64,000 nucleotides of DNA from NCBI GenBank assembly GCA_947623455.1, contig OX392533.1, forward strand, positions 32,610,229 through 32,674,228, given 5' to 3'. Source of the stretch: Mimachlamys varia (Eukaryota > Mollusca > Bivalvia > Pectinida > Pectinidae). The position numbers and the translations under genes are program-made. Positions 1-12,221 of this stretch are shown here, piece after piece. The notes beneath the pieces are model-generated. The model did not search any database. It was not told where the DNA came from and saw only the letters and a list, made by a program, of their open reading frames with translations. Each line of letters starts with the position of its first letter. The first letter of the stretch is position 1.

Positions 1-600
1 CACGGTAACCCAGAACAACACGGTGAGGTCAATTTGCATTTATCCTTTATTACAGTATAGGCAAACCAAAATGACCTGTCGCGTTGACCTTGTGCATGGG
101 TGTGTTGATCTTTCATGGATTTGTCAGGGCATTGAGAACATGACGTACAATCAATGTAAGCTTAAATAGGCTCGTTCAATGCAATGTGACTTCATTTACC
201 TATTGCATCATGAAACATCAAATATACATGTGATTTGATAAGTACGGGCTCATTAGTCAGACAACAGTTAACACTGGCAGTTCTTTAAAACAATCAGCAA
301 TCGTAATACATTAATGTTTCATTACGAAGTATATACAATAACTCAGGTTACTGTGTCATACACTTGAAATGTCGTTCAATACGGGACATAACTCATAGAT
401 AAATATACATGTATATGATTACATTGCTGGTGAAATTGATCCGATATCTATATCTTATGATTATCAAAATGATAGGCCTAAATTGGAATGTTCTCCTTAT
501 ACTATCTTGTTGAACGTTGTCTCACATGTTAATAATCGAGTAATTCATGATTCACGAGGGATTTGAGTTTTGAGAAACCATACAAACTGTTATGTGCCGA
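1..600. other. Intergenic, no recognisable feature
   Basis: AT-rich sequence without a convincing ORF, tandem repeat or terminal repeat that I can see. It ends where the decayed transposase reading frame begins. Confidence 0.5.
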
Positions 601-620
601 GACGAAACAGATAGTGTTGA

Positions 621-1655
621 ATGTTACAAACGGTTAGCAAACTTATCGAATTAGACAATTTTGATGAAGGCGAAATTCGGCGAAAATCACTACCTAATGA
701 GCTACCAACTTTAAAACCGCTCATCTCGTTTAAAAGAAGAAATTTCTTTTCCTGGCAGCAAGGAAAGCTTGAGGAAAACCATGATGTTGTGAATCAATGG
801 TGCCTATTTTTACGGGGAAAAAAGGTTTCCGGGAAGAGGGTAAAAACATCATATATTTAGATGAAACATGGATAGACACTGCATATACTGCGCGCTCATG
901 CTGGCAAAGTGCTGATGAGGCAGGTGTAGTGGTCCATTTCAACAAAGGACATAGACTAATTGTTGTCAACGCAGGGGGAATACAGGGATTGTAAAAGGCG
1001 CGTTACTCATATACAAGGCAGCATCTGCATTTGGAGATTACCACAAAAAAATGAATGCGGCCAATTTTAAAAAGTGGTTAAAGGAAAACCTCTTGCCAAC
1101 GGAAACAGCGTCATAGTAATGGATAATGAATCTTATCACTCCGTACAGACAGAGAAATGCCCGTCATCGTGTACACGAAAAGCTGATATTCAAGCATGGT
1201 TTTCAAGGCATTACGTTGACTTTGACGAGTCCCTGAAAAGACCTGAATTACTACATATGGTAAAACTAAACAAACCTGCAGAAAAGTCGTACAGGACCAA
1301 CCAGATTTTGGCCGAGAGGGGACACGAGATTTTACGTTTACCACCGTATCATTGTGATTTAAATCAAATAGAACTGATTTGGGCGAATTTGAAATCAAAA
1401 GTTGTCAGACGAAATCTGTCGTACAAAATAAGTGATGATTTGAAACTTGTCAACGAGTCTGTGGATGAGATAAGAGTAACAGACTGGCAAAAGGCTGTGG
1501 AACATGTGATTAAACTAGAAATCGAGTACAGAACCAAAAATGCAATAATGGACAATGAAATAGAGCAGTTTATCATAAACCTACCAGATGATACTGACGA
1601 AATAACCGATTCCAGTGAGACAGATACAGCCAGCGAGGGTGACGACGACGACTAA
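621..1655 (+). pseudogene. Decayed DDE transposase (Tc1/mariner/IS630-like DDE_3 type)
   Basis: Relic of a cut-and-paste DNA transposase. The reading frame moves between three segments (621-860, 797-994, 1074-1655), so several frameshifts are present, near 820, 980 and 1100. The first segment has an N-terminal stretch with 'LIELDNFDEGEIRRK', which looks like the DNA-binding part. The second has the first catalytic Asp in 'IIYLDETW'. The third has the second Asp in 'VIVMDNESYH' and the acidic third position in 'PPYHCDLNQIELIW', so the D-D-E/D triad is still visible, followed by an acidic tail ending in a run of Asp. The C-terminal 193 residues are open. I did not find matching terminal inverted repeats around it. 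What is known: this motif order is that of DDE superfamily endonucleases. Inference: an inactive copy of an autonomous element; a domesticated protein is unlikely given the frameshifts. Confidence 0.8.
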
Positions 1656-1916
1656 ATGTATATCAAAAATGAAATGATCAAGCTGATATTTCACTAGTAA
1701 AAATGTAATAAACAGTAATACCCCGCTTATACGAAATTGTGTGGCTCAGTCCTGAAGTTGAAGAACAGGAAGTTTTCGACGAATGCGAAAATGTTATGTA
1801 TTTAAGACCAAACATATAAACAAGCTATATATATGTAAAAGGTACACAACAGTAGTAGCTACATACATATCGTCGATGAATGAAATCAATACTCAGACCT
1901 CAAAATCGATTACATT

Positions 1917-2065
1917 AGGGACAAAATATAAACAAAGAAAACATTAACACGGAAACCCTTATTAAACTTTAAAGTAAAAAACAAGATGTGCCAGAAGAGT
2001 AGGCGTCTTCTGCTTCATCGACGTCACCGACCATGTAAGTCAAGTTCACATCCAAAACAATGTCG
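1917..2065. repeat. Dispersed repeat, copy 1 of family W
   Basis: This segment shares several blocks with 7385-7545 in the same orientation and with 7800-7990 and 8600-8870 in the opposite one: an 'acaaag..a' start, a 'gcgt.ttctgcttc.tcg' core and a 'cacatcca' end. It is a degenerate dispersed repeat with no coding capacity. Type unknown. Confidence 0.5.
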
Positions 2066-5000
2066 TCCTCAAAGTGGGAATCGAGTCATCAATCTCAATC
2101 ACAACTAGTAGGCATATAAAGGAGTACTTTCAAAAGCATCCAGCTTCATATACAAGGATACAGAATAATTTTCAATAAGACAAAGTTGGTGACCATACAA
2201 CTTTATTATAGTCTTCCTCGACTTGTATCTCATGAATAATTATGTCGTAAGCAGCCGACATCTAACACGACAATTTCAATATTTAGAGCAAACTCTGGAA
2301 TAACGAATTAACTGCGACATGTGTGAAAGCAATCGGTTTTAGAAACAGGGATGTTGCTATCAAGAAAATCGATGGCACTATAAATCGGCAAAAGATCAGG
2401 ACTTTCGCAAGGAGGCGTACACGAGCATACCGCTGCCTCCCAAATACACACACATACAACACACGCATCCATATCGCATACACTGGGACGCCGTCCTAAA
2501 ATGATCTCTGCCGTGAATAGGACCTAAAAACCATCTAACCCCAAAACCAAATCAGGTTTCCCTGTGTTTATTTGTGTTATTACCGTACTATATTTTTCCA
2601 CAGGCCTCGAAGCAATGACGGTTAAACCATAGACCGTGTCGTTGTCCTCGGTTGGCGAAGTAACTGCCAGAAACAATGCTCCATGGTCCTTCGGCTGACG
2701 ATAGTACGTAGTTGCGTTGTTCAGACATATATCGCCTGTAAAATGTTACCTAATGAGTTTTTCGTAAACTGTATGGCCTGGACTGATTAGGTTTTTACAA
2801 GTACAAGCAACAAATCGACCGCAATTTAAACATTAATCAGAATGTACATTTTAACCATTTTTTGCACAAGAGTTACATTATGTGACTCGGGGTTATAACC
2901 TACATGTAAAGCCCCCTCACATTATAATTTCAGGCCGCTTATTCGAGAGCTCTGTTTGCTCGTGCCAAAACGATGTCGATTAACTTTTTTTGGAAGAAGT
3001 TAAATTCATCAAAAAATATGATCATGACGGATTTCGACATTTTACTATATTTCAATATGAGGGGGGGGGGGTTACATTTAATATATAAGCACGAATGTAT
3101 TTCTTTATAGATACATCATGTATCCATATTCACACCAGCAACATATCAATTTTCACACGCAAAAATGTTCAGTGTGGCTGCATCACAAAATAGCATGCAT
3201 AATGAAACGTTATTGAACAATTAATATTTGTAAACGAATTTATCTCATCGAGGAACCTTTCTACACACACTTAATAATAGAAACAACACTTTGCATCATC
3301 AGTTATTTCATTTATTGTATATAACAAAACAACTGAAACGTAACAAAACATTTCAAATATTCAACATAGACAAATTGCCTATTATTGTTTTTTGTTTGTT
3401 TGGGTTTTTTTCTTTTCTTAATTGTAATGACATTAATGACATTACAGATGAACCGAAACTAACTTAACGAGTTTAGAAGGCATTTTGCAAAGGCAAAGGT
3501 ACAAGCTATCTGATATCCGAAACGTTAAAAATTATCCCTGCATTAAATCCAACCGACCCTCTATACAAAACATATAGCGCCCTCCAACGTGACAAACCGA
3601 CCCTCTATTGAAAAATAGAGGGTCACCACGTGACGTCTCTCAACCAACGATTTCATGACATTCAAGTTCGAAGTGCGATAATCATATATATCTGCTTCAT
3701 TTTGTACAACTTTCAGACAACAGCAAAATAAACATGCAAATTATAATAGTTTAGTGAGGTAGCACTCTAAGAGTTAGCTCCGCTATATCACGAGCTGATA
3801 GCTACACCAACATACCTTGTCTCCGGCACATACACACAAGCACGCATAATAATACACACGGAGGAATGTTCTGAAATTACATTAGCTGTGGATAGATGTT
3901 GAACGTAATTAAACTAACCCGAGGGAAAAGAGTGCTCAAAATCGCACATCGCAGCCTTCAAAATACAGGCAGACACACGCAGTCAACACATACACTCGCA
4001 TTGTATTTGACTGGAAACAGCCCTTGAATTACATTAGCTATTAATGTGACACAAAACAAAATAAAACCAAATGATATAGTACTTTCCTTTTAAATCTATG
4101 GCATGCAACAGCGAAAAACAAATAAGCAAAATTAAGACAGATGTGATCTTCTCGTTCTATATTATATATTACAATGTACAATTCGGTACCTGCAAATGTC
4201 TATAATCAACCAGTAGCTCTGTGTTATTGCTACAGCTTATGACGGAATTAAAGACAAATGCAGGTAACAGATGTCTTTGAAAGCACCTTCGCAATTTAGA
4301 AGCAAATCCACAATTTAATATATAATATATTTCAAACACAGAATCCAATCATATATTTATGAATATTGATGAAATGGGGAAAAAAATCTGTTGATAAAGG
4401 AATAATTGAATAGATGCGCATACATGATATTCCATATTTAGAGATAAAATAAATTAATCTTTGAAAAGTGATAGACATGTTCTATTTAAGGAATGAAATT
4501 TATTTGTTCAACATTCATGAGGTCATAACAACATTGGCGTCTGTACATATTCCATGGTAAATATGTCCAGAAAGCCAATGTCCCAACACATACACGTCAT
4601 TTAATAATCTTCACTGTTGATCCGATGTTTAGTAAATCAAACAAAATCAATAATTATGACAGAAATCAAATTGAAGTCGCTATGCCTGTACCTGTAAAAT
4701 ACGTAACTAATACGCATTCATACACGGATGACCATAGTTCACATTGTGTATACACAAATGCCTTGCCATTGTCTACTAAAACACCTGTGTATTGTATCGT
4801 AGCGGTTTATTCTTAACACCAAAAAGGTGACCTTGATTAAGACAAAGGTGTACTGTTGTTTTTATTTAAATACGACAAAAATCTCAAACTGTCCAATCTC
4901 TCTTGCAAAATGCAGTTTTCGCTATTTCTTCTTTTCCGAATCAACTTTTTATAATCAATCATAACTTACCTACAACTATTTTGGAACAATTATATGTAGT

Positions 5001-5183
5001 GTTATAGTTTGTTTAATGCGCTATGGCCATTCAGGTGTACTGTATCGGTTCATGAATGCATGTAGCACAATACAAGATAAATAGACTGTAATTTTTGTAA
5101 ACTGGTCAATACAATTTATATATCTACGTTCTGAATGAATATATAATAGTGTTTACATTGTAAAACAGTCAGTATACAGCATT
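2066..5183. other. Intergenic, mostly unique AT-rich sequence
   Basis: No supportable gene. It contains a G run at 3061-3071 and a small perfect hairpin at 3599-3624, reported separately. Short ORFs here (for example 2283-2483 and 4625-4816) have no recognisable domain and look random. Confidence 0.45.
3599..3624. repeat. Perfect 11-bp hairpin with GAAA loop
   Basis: 'gaccctctatt' and its exact complement enclose the four bases gaaa. A second copy of 'gaccctctat' lies 45 bp upstream (3554). No gene is adjacent, and function is unknown. Confidence 0.5.
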
Positions 5184-5421
5184 ATAATTAATTTTCCATT
5201 GATTGTATGCAGAATGCGGCTTTCTGATTGGTTGAGATATTCTTTTCATACCTCTATGAGAAATAAAATCCGAAAATGGCGGGAGAAATGTGACGTCACA
5301 ATGCGGCAATTGACGTTGCGTACTGATTTGTAAAAAAGAATCCGTTGTTAGATCAGTCAAATTGTACATAAACATGTTTTAAATTTAAAAATAAGTTCAA
5401 AAATTAATTATAAGCATTGAT
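5184..5421 (+). repeat. Dispersed ~238-bp repeat with a CRE-like core, copy 1
   Basis: Nearly the same sequence recurs in the same orientation at 36042-36278: both begin 'ataattaattttccattg', carry 'gattggttgagat' and an 'atgtgacgtcacaatg' core, and end 'agcattgat'. The core holds a full palindromic cAMP-response-element octamer. No TIR or coding capacity seen. Probably a non-autonomous mobile element. Confidence 0.7.
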
Positions 5422-5429
5422 TTACTTAA

Positions 5430-6965
5430 TTTACAAACACATGTACGTATCTTTATTAGATTTACAGACACATGAACTGTATCTTTACTTGATCTACAGA
5501 CACATGTACTGTATCTTTACTAGATTTACAGACACATGAACTGTTTCTTTACTGGATTTACAGACACATGTACTGTATCTTTACTAGATTTACAGACACA
5601 TGTACTGTATCTTTACTAGATTTACAGAAACATGTACTGTATCTTTACTAGATTAACAGACACATGAACTGTTTCTTTACTGGATTTACAGACACATGAA
5701 CTGTATTTTTACTTGATCTACAGACACATGAACTGTATCTTTACTGGATTAACAGACACATGTACCGTATCTTTACTGGATTAACAGACACATGAACTTT
5801 ATCTTTACTGGATTAACAGACACATGTACAGTATCTTTACTGGATTAACAGACACATGTACAGTATCTTTACTAGATTCACAGACACATAAACTGTATCT
5901 TTTCTGGATTAACAGACACATGTACTGTATCTTTACTGGACTGACAGACACATGAACTGTATCTTTACTGCATTTACAGACACATGTACTGTATCTTTAG
6001 TGGATTTACAGACACATGAACTTTATCTTTACTGGATTTACAGACACGTGTACTGTATCTTTAGTGGATTTACAGACACATGAAATTTATTTTTTCTGGA
6101 TTTACAGACACATGAACTTTATTTTTACTGGATTAACAGACACATGTACTGTATCTTTACTGGACTGACAGACACATGAACTGTATTTTTACTGGATTTA
6201 CAGACACATGTACTTTATTTTTACTGGATTAACAGACACATGTACTGTATCTTTACAGGATTTACAGACACATGTACAGTATCTTTACTGGATTAACAGA
6301 CACATGTACTGTATCTTTACTAGATTTACAGACACATGTACTGTATCTTTACTAGATTTACAGACACATGTACTGTATCTTTACTAGATTTACAGACACA
6401 TGTACAGTATCTTTACTGGATTAACAGACACATGTACTGTATCTTTACTGGACAGACAGACACATGTACAGTATCTATACTGGACTGACAGACACATGTA
6501 CTGTATCTTTACTAGATTTACAGACACATGTACTGTATCTTTACTAGATTTACAGACACATGTACAGTATCTTTACTGGATTAACAGACACATGTACTGT
6601 ATCTTTACTGGACAGACAGACACATGTACAGTATCTATACTGGACTGACAGACACATGTACAGTATCTTTACTGGACTGACAGACACATGTACAGTATCT
6701 TTACTGGACTGACAGACACATGTACTGTATCTTCTCTGGATTCATAGACACATGTACAGTATCTTAACTGGACTGACAGACATATGTACAGTATCTTTAC
6801 TGGACTGACAGACACATGTACAGTATCTTAACTGGACTGACAGACATATGTACAGTATCTTTACTGGACTGACAGACATATGTACAGTATCTTTACTGGA
6901 CTGACAGACATATGTACAGTATCTTTACTGGACTGACAGACACATGTACGTACCTTTACCGGATT
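5430..6965 (+). repeat. Minisatellite, ~48 units of 32 bp
   Basis: Units of exactly 32 bp run from about 5430 to 6965 around the consensus 'acagacacatgtactgtat' plus 'ctttactggatt'. Variants (aactgt, acagta, ctgacag) are clustered. The last ten or so units share the 'ctgacag...acagta' type, which suggests recent local spread. Near 6400-6640 a five-unit block of 160 bp is repeated almost exactly. Short ORFs in the array are by-products of the repeat. Confidence 0.95.
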
Positions 6966-7384
6966 GACACTCTTCCATGGTATCTTTCTTTACTGTTGGT
7001 TGAATCGATGGCGTTCTTCCGATTTATTGTCAACGTTTATATTTTGCAAATAGCGCACCACTGAGCCAAAATGTTAGAGTTCCTTTGTATCCTTGTTATT
7101 ATTCAATGTTCAAAATACAAATTCATGCAGTGTCTTAATAACTGGTTGATTAATATCCGCAGTCCTGGACTGCTAAAATATTCAAAAAAATATACACACA
7201 GCCGTGTATATATTTATAAGCGACTTTTTGTGTAAATGGTGTATGAATGTTTATCATTGAAGCGGAGCGGCGACAGATTAGCACATGTGACGAAATTGCT
7301 GACTTCAGACTTTAGACGCGATACAATCACACATCGGGTAAAAAATAAATAAGAGAATACCGAAGCGTTAACAAAATCATAAAC

Positions 7385-7545
7385 CAAACCAGGGGGAAAA
7401 TATGAACAAAGGAAAGATTACCATGGAGACTCTTGTAAGAGTACAAGAGAATAAGGCCATGTGTTTCGGAGGGGTAAGCGTATTCTGCTTCGTCGTGTAA
7501 ATCTTTGTCACATCCATGTAAACATCAAGTTCTCAAAATGAAAGT
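7385..7545. repeat. Family W copy 2, left arm of an inverted pair
   Basis: This is the reverse complement of sequence at 7800-7990 and 8600-8870 (shared 'gcttcgtcg', 'agagaataa', 'aacaaaggaaagatt' blocks) and is parallel to 1917-2065. With 7800-7990 it forms an inverted pair separated by about 250 bp. Confidence 0.5.
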
Positions 7546-7799
7546 AGAGTAGAGTATACTCTGCCGGTTTAATGGCGCCACAGACTCCAGATTTTTCCCT
7601 TCATAGTGCAAAATTAAAGCACTGTAGCAGCTTTGGGTCAGTCAAAGCGACATGCAAAACATTAAAAAGCATGATTTGCCCACACAAGCAGTCTGATTCA
7701 ATTGCAGATAATTATTCTCATGTTCTCGTCTAATTTTCTACATCCTTGATTGTTTGGTATGAAGAAGGACGTTTTGAATGTGCTCTTTAGTATGCCTGC

Positions 7800-7990
7800 T
7801 TCTTGTGATTGGGAAGTATGCATCAGCTCTCTCATTGAGTCCATGTTATTTATTTGGATCTGACCTAGACTTAAATGGCGGGTGTCGTTGATGAAGCAGA
7901 AGAGGCTTACTCAGAACACCCGGTCTTAATTATCTTGTACTTTCTCCATCTTTTCTTTGTTCATATTTTGCCCTTATTTGATCGATATTG
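7800..7990. repeat. Family W copy 3, right arm of the inverted pair
   Basis: It carries the 'atggcgggtgtcgttgatga' block that recurs at 8703 with one base changed, and it is inverted relative to 7385-7545. Confidence 0.5.
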
Positions 7991-8050
7991 ATCATGGTTT
8001 TAATGACTCTTTGGTATTTTCTGATTTTTGTTCTCACACCGCTTTATCAG

Positions 8051-8439
8051 AAATCTGATTAAAATCATATCTTGATCTCCGCGCCGTTCCGTTAACTTCT
8101 CTCTGCTGCGTTAAGATCTGAGAAAATCCCATAGGGGGTAATGTCCCGATGACCTTTTGCATTAGCCAATCAAATTACTACTGGCAGAATCTTGACAGTG
8201 AAATTTGGAGGCGACAAAGCTAGCATAAACACATTTTTCCGTTTAGTCTTTTCGTCACCAAAAAGTTCGTGCGGAATAATGTGACGAAATGGTTTTCTGC
8301 AAGATGACAGGTCGTTGGAAAATTATTTTAGTGTTAAGTAAAGAGGCGACAAAGGGCATCTGGACGTGACCTCTTATGGGATTATGTCAGATCCTTGTAA
8401 AACGGAGTGAGAACAAGGATCTGTATTTTAATCAGATTG
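8051..8439 (+). mobile_element. Mutator-like MITE, copy 1
   Basis: A 389-bp element that begins 'aaatctgattaaaat' and ends 'attttaatcagattg', the terminal pair of a family also found at 10401-11172, 32168-32628 and 40944-41513. It is flanked by a perfect 9-bp direct repeat 'ctttatcag' (8042-8050 and 8440-8448). A 9-bp target duplication is the hallmark of Mutator-like elements. It encodes nothing, so it is non-autonomous. Its interior is collinear with copy 2 and shows copy 2 before interruption. Confidence 0.85.
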
Positions 8440-8504
8440 CTTTATCAGGATCTGACAACATGACATAAGAGGTCATGTTCTGGTGACATGTTTGGCCTTC
8501 TTAC

Positions 8505-8870
8505 TTCTCACTCTAGCAATATTGTCAAATTGGTGACAGTAGTGTAGAACGTCATTTCGTCACAGCATGCAATTTTTTTTTTGTGATATGAAGATGGACG
8601 TTTTTGAGTTTGCTCATTAGTGTGTTTACTTGTTGTGATGACAATGATGGCTCGGTTCTCATTTTGAGGATTGATGCTTACTTGGATGTGACCAAGATTT
8701 ACATGGCGGGTGTCGTCGATGAAGCAGAAGACGCTTACTCTTCCGGAACACCTGGTCTTATTCTCTTGTTCTTTTACGAGAGTCTCCATGTAAATCTTTC
8801 CTTTGTGCCTATTTTGCCCCTAGTTTAATCGATTTTGAGTTCGGATTATGGTTTTGTTGACGCTTTGGTA
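8505..8870. repeat. Family W copy 4
   Basis: Parallel to 7800-7990, with shared 'gcgggtgtcg.cgatgaagcagaag' and 'tattttgcccctagtttaatcgat'-like blocks. ORFs on either strand here are open by chance; none has a recognisable domain. Confidence 0.5.
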
Positions 8871-9063
8871 TTCTCTGATTTTTTTTTCTTGTGAGGAAAT
8901 GACTAAACGCACAGATGGGATTATGCAAGCTTTTTCGAATTCGGAGTTCTGGAAGAAGTTATTTGATTGGTTAATGCAAAAAGTCACCAGAACATGCCCT
9001 TATATGGGATGCGTTCATATCCTTATATTACGGAGTGATATTAAGGGTCTGCATGTTAATTAG

Positions 9064-10390
9064 ATTGCCCACCAAAGTGTCCGTAAGTATTTTTACAAAA
9101 CCCCAGGATCTGCTCCATTTTACATCGGGATGTCTATTGCTTCCCTCACTTAGCGAGATAATAATATGCTAATATAATTTTTTATGTTCTGTAGGCAAAT
9201 AAAATCTAACTGGAAAATTAATATGCATGATAAGGTCATTCATTTGTTATTTCTAATTAGATTGTCACGGCGTGGTGTACAGTGGTTGCTACCGCCATGA
9301 TAGTAAGGTATATCACAGGTACGTATAATGTAGGTTCCAAATACATATATACCATATAGCCCTTTCATTTATAAACATTATATGTCCATCAAATGGTTAC
9401 TCAGTCAAATATGTATGTCATTATAATGGACTCTTATCGCGTTCACTGCGCAATGTGGATTTTAAAAAGGAATTTTAACTACCACTTTTCTGTACAGAAA
9501 GTTTTAATCATAGAGCAGTTCCGTTTTTTGTAATTTTCTATAGTTATGGGAGCCGAGCGACACCTTATAATACGACAGACCGATAGTATGTAAACAGTAC
9601 ATAAATGAGTCTATAGTACAGTAAATTCAAACTAACAAGTGCTGCTTCCATTTTTTTTGAAAGAATAACATCGTCTCTTTTCCGTTGGAATAATTTCTCA
9701 TGTTGATTTGTACCCTGGACAGTTATTGGATCAAATAAAGTAAATGGTATTCATGACTCAAGGACCCATTACTAAAGGCCTTAAGGCCAGGGGAGCTTAT
9801 GCATCCGTCGTCCGTCATCTTTTCCCATAAACACGTTCCTCTAGAATACCTTAAGTCCTAGAGACATATTTTGCTGTTAGCTTGACCCAAACGTACACAA
9901 GATATACATGTATACTCCTTGCTGTGAGTATATCCTATGGTGTTTACATGTCGCAGGTGATTCGTTGTTCTAGGGATTGCTCTGAATATCGAGATTTTCG
10001 TGATATATGTCAACTGCTGACGAATAAACTTGCGTCACAGGGATTCGAGAGATGCAGGTTGATTAAGACAAAAAAATGAATTCGGTACTCTTATTAGCTA
10101 TTAAGCGCATCTGAAAGCTGTTCAGTGCTTAAAACGACAACGCTGTTGTTAAAAGTTAACCTGTATCTGTGAAAATTGTGTCCTTGCATGGTAAGCATTA
10201 CTCGTAAATGTAATCAATTTTGATTTATGGCTGTCATTTTGGTCAATTTTTGGCGCAATTTTCGACGTTAAGCGCTGTCACTTTACTGTCTCATAGCGCT
10301 TGACTAATTTACTATATGCATGTAATGAAGTAAGAAAGACAACTCTTGTTCATAGATGAAGCGGGCATGGCGAACTGTGAGTGGTGGATA
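9064..10390. other. Intergenic, one weak repeat fragment
   Basis: Around 9780-9850 the stretch 'gcatccgtcgtccgtcatct' and its surroundings resemble the left part of the element at 53550-55210 ('gcgtccgtcgtccgtccg'), so it is probably a short decayed piece of that family. Nothing else recognised. Confidence 0.4.
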
Positions 10391-10400
10391 GTATTTCGCC

Positions 10401-11172
10401 CAATCTGATTAAAGGCCCAACATACATAACTTACGGGAAATTTTCGTGATTCTGAAAATTTCTGAAAAAAATCCAGTTGATTACCATAAGCCTACAACGA
10501 AGTAAACCAGAGCGGTAACTAACTAACAAGAAACTCTTGACAAAAAAATCCAAAGAATTGAAAATAATTCAGGTGGGGCCCACTTCAACAACAAACCGAA
10601 GGTAGAAGACGGTTCGAAATGGACGCGTGTTTACAAATAGCGTTTTTCAACCGCTGCTGTACCGGTAACCGCGAAAGAATTGATCTTGGATATTGCTTAT
10701 ATCAGTTAATCTGAACTAAATCTATAATATAATAAGTTATTAGGCTTGATTTTCGCTTCAAGTTTTGCCGAAAGTTACGTATATTGGGCCTTTAAAGTCA
10801 TATCTTGATCTCCGCGCTGTTCCGTAAACTTCTCTCTGCTGCATTAAGATCTGAGAAAATCCCATAGGGGGTAATGTCCCGATGACCTTTTGCATTAGCC
10901 AATCAAATCACCACTGTCAGAATTTTTACAGTGAAATTTTGAGGCGACAAAGCTTGCATAATCGCATTTGTCCGTTTAGTCATTTCGTCACCAAAACGTT
11001 CATCTGGAATAATGTGACGAAATGGCTTGCTGCAACATGACAGGTCATTGGAAAAATATTTTAGTGTTAAGTAAAGAGGCGACAAAGGTCATCTGAACGC
11101 GACCTCTTATGGGATGTTGTCAGATCCCTGTAAAACGGATTGAGAGCAAGGATCTGTATTTTAATCAAATTG
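10401..11172 (+). mobile_element. Mutator-like MITE, copy 2, split by a TTAA MITE
   Basis: It starts 'caatctgatt' and ends 'aatcaaattg'. The flanking 10-bp direct repeats are 'gtatttcgcc' (10391-10400) and 'gtagttcgcc' (11173-11182), one mismatch. From 10796 on it matches copy 1 closely ('tatcttgatctccgcgc', 'gatctgagaaaatccc'). The TTAA of its left terminal repeat has been used as target by the nested element at 10413-10791. Without the insert the copy would be about 390 bp, the same as copy 1. Confidence 0.85.
10413..10791 (+). mobile_element. TTAA MITE (piggyBac-like target), copy A, nested
   Basis: A 379-bp element with ends related to 'aggcccaatatacgtaactt' at the left and 'aagttacgtatattgggcct' at the right, bounded by TTAA on both sides (10409-10412 and 10792-10795). 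The family has five full copies here (also 29572, 32180, 39994, 61947) and a left-end relative at 51558. It encodes nothing. TTAA duplication is characteristic of piggyBac-type elements, so that assignment is inferred from the target only. Confidence 0.85.
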
Positions 11173-11182
11173 GTAGTTCGCC

Positions 11183-12221
11183 CTACTCATGTCTATTTCC
11201 TCAATTAAAAAATGTTTGTCGCATACACAGTGACTCAAACACATCCTGTGTGTACCTTTGAATAAACACAATCGATATGACAGGAAGCAGGTACTTTTTA
11301 TATGAAGGATGAAAACGTATCTCATTCACGTTTTCAAACATTGAAACTTTTTGAACACGAAAAGGAAGAGACGTCTTGCTAGCACAAATCATGAGGACAT
11401 AAGGGGTATTTTCGTTCCTCAATTTGTTGGCCAACAGAAGAACTTTAAACTTCCATTCTACAACCATTTTGACGTTTTTTTATGGCAGAGGAGTATATAA
11501 AAATGATGTGGCAAAGTGTTTATTTCGTGTAGTTAAATTTAAAAAATGCTCTGTTGCTAAAACACTGACATTTTTGTCAGGTATCAGAGATGTACACACA
11601 CAGCCTTATTCATCTATTAAAAGCATATATAAATATTTTGCCTAACACCCTTTGAGTTCGTTTGATGTTTTTAATTTGCGTTTGTTTTTGTCGAGCATTG
11701 GTCGGCCCTAAGAACCTATATTCTTTGATTTGCTGAAGTGCCTTTACGTAACGATAATGATTATTAGTATACACTAGTACACGAAAAGGCTGACTTGACT
11801 TACCATAACATTTAAGGGAGAAACTCTTTAAGGGGATATGGCTGTCGCACAGTGATTTAAATTGCCACTCGTACGATAATGGTAGGTTAAAATATTTTTT
11901 TTCGTGCCGCTTTTTTATAATGATGATGGTAGGTTTGTAACATTATGGTGTTTGACTGCTACCTATAAACTATAGACAATTAGAGTTACTCCCCTTGGTA
12001 TTATGTAGCATGTGGTTACGCCATCTTGAATAAAATGTTGCAGTGAGAGCACGTGTGGTCGTCGTTCTTTGGGTCATACCCAATAACAAAACACAACAAC
12101 ATTACAATGTTAAAATAAATATTTTTTCATGCCGCTTTTTTGTCCGGAAAACCACTAGAGAATACATGTATTATGGCAGTAATACGACATACCGGTATGA
12201 TACATATGTTTTCCACGGGCA
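11183..12221. other. Intergenic, nothing recognised
   Basis: AT-rich. The two short head-on ORFs around 11201-11645 have no recognisable domain. I see no terminal or tandem repeat. Confidence 0.4.

Noticed and set aside
6400..6648. 82-codon ORF in the 32-bp minisatellite
   Set aside because: Purely repeat-derived; the 32-bp period shifts frame each unit.
7421..8870. Segments with 'gatgaagcagaag' read as possible coding exons
   Set aside because: The same segments recur in both orientations at several places with indels that break frame; a dispersed repeat explains them better.
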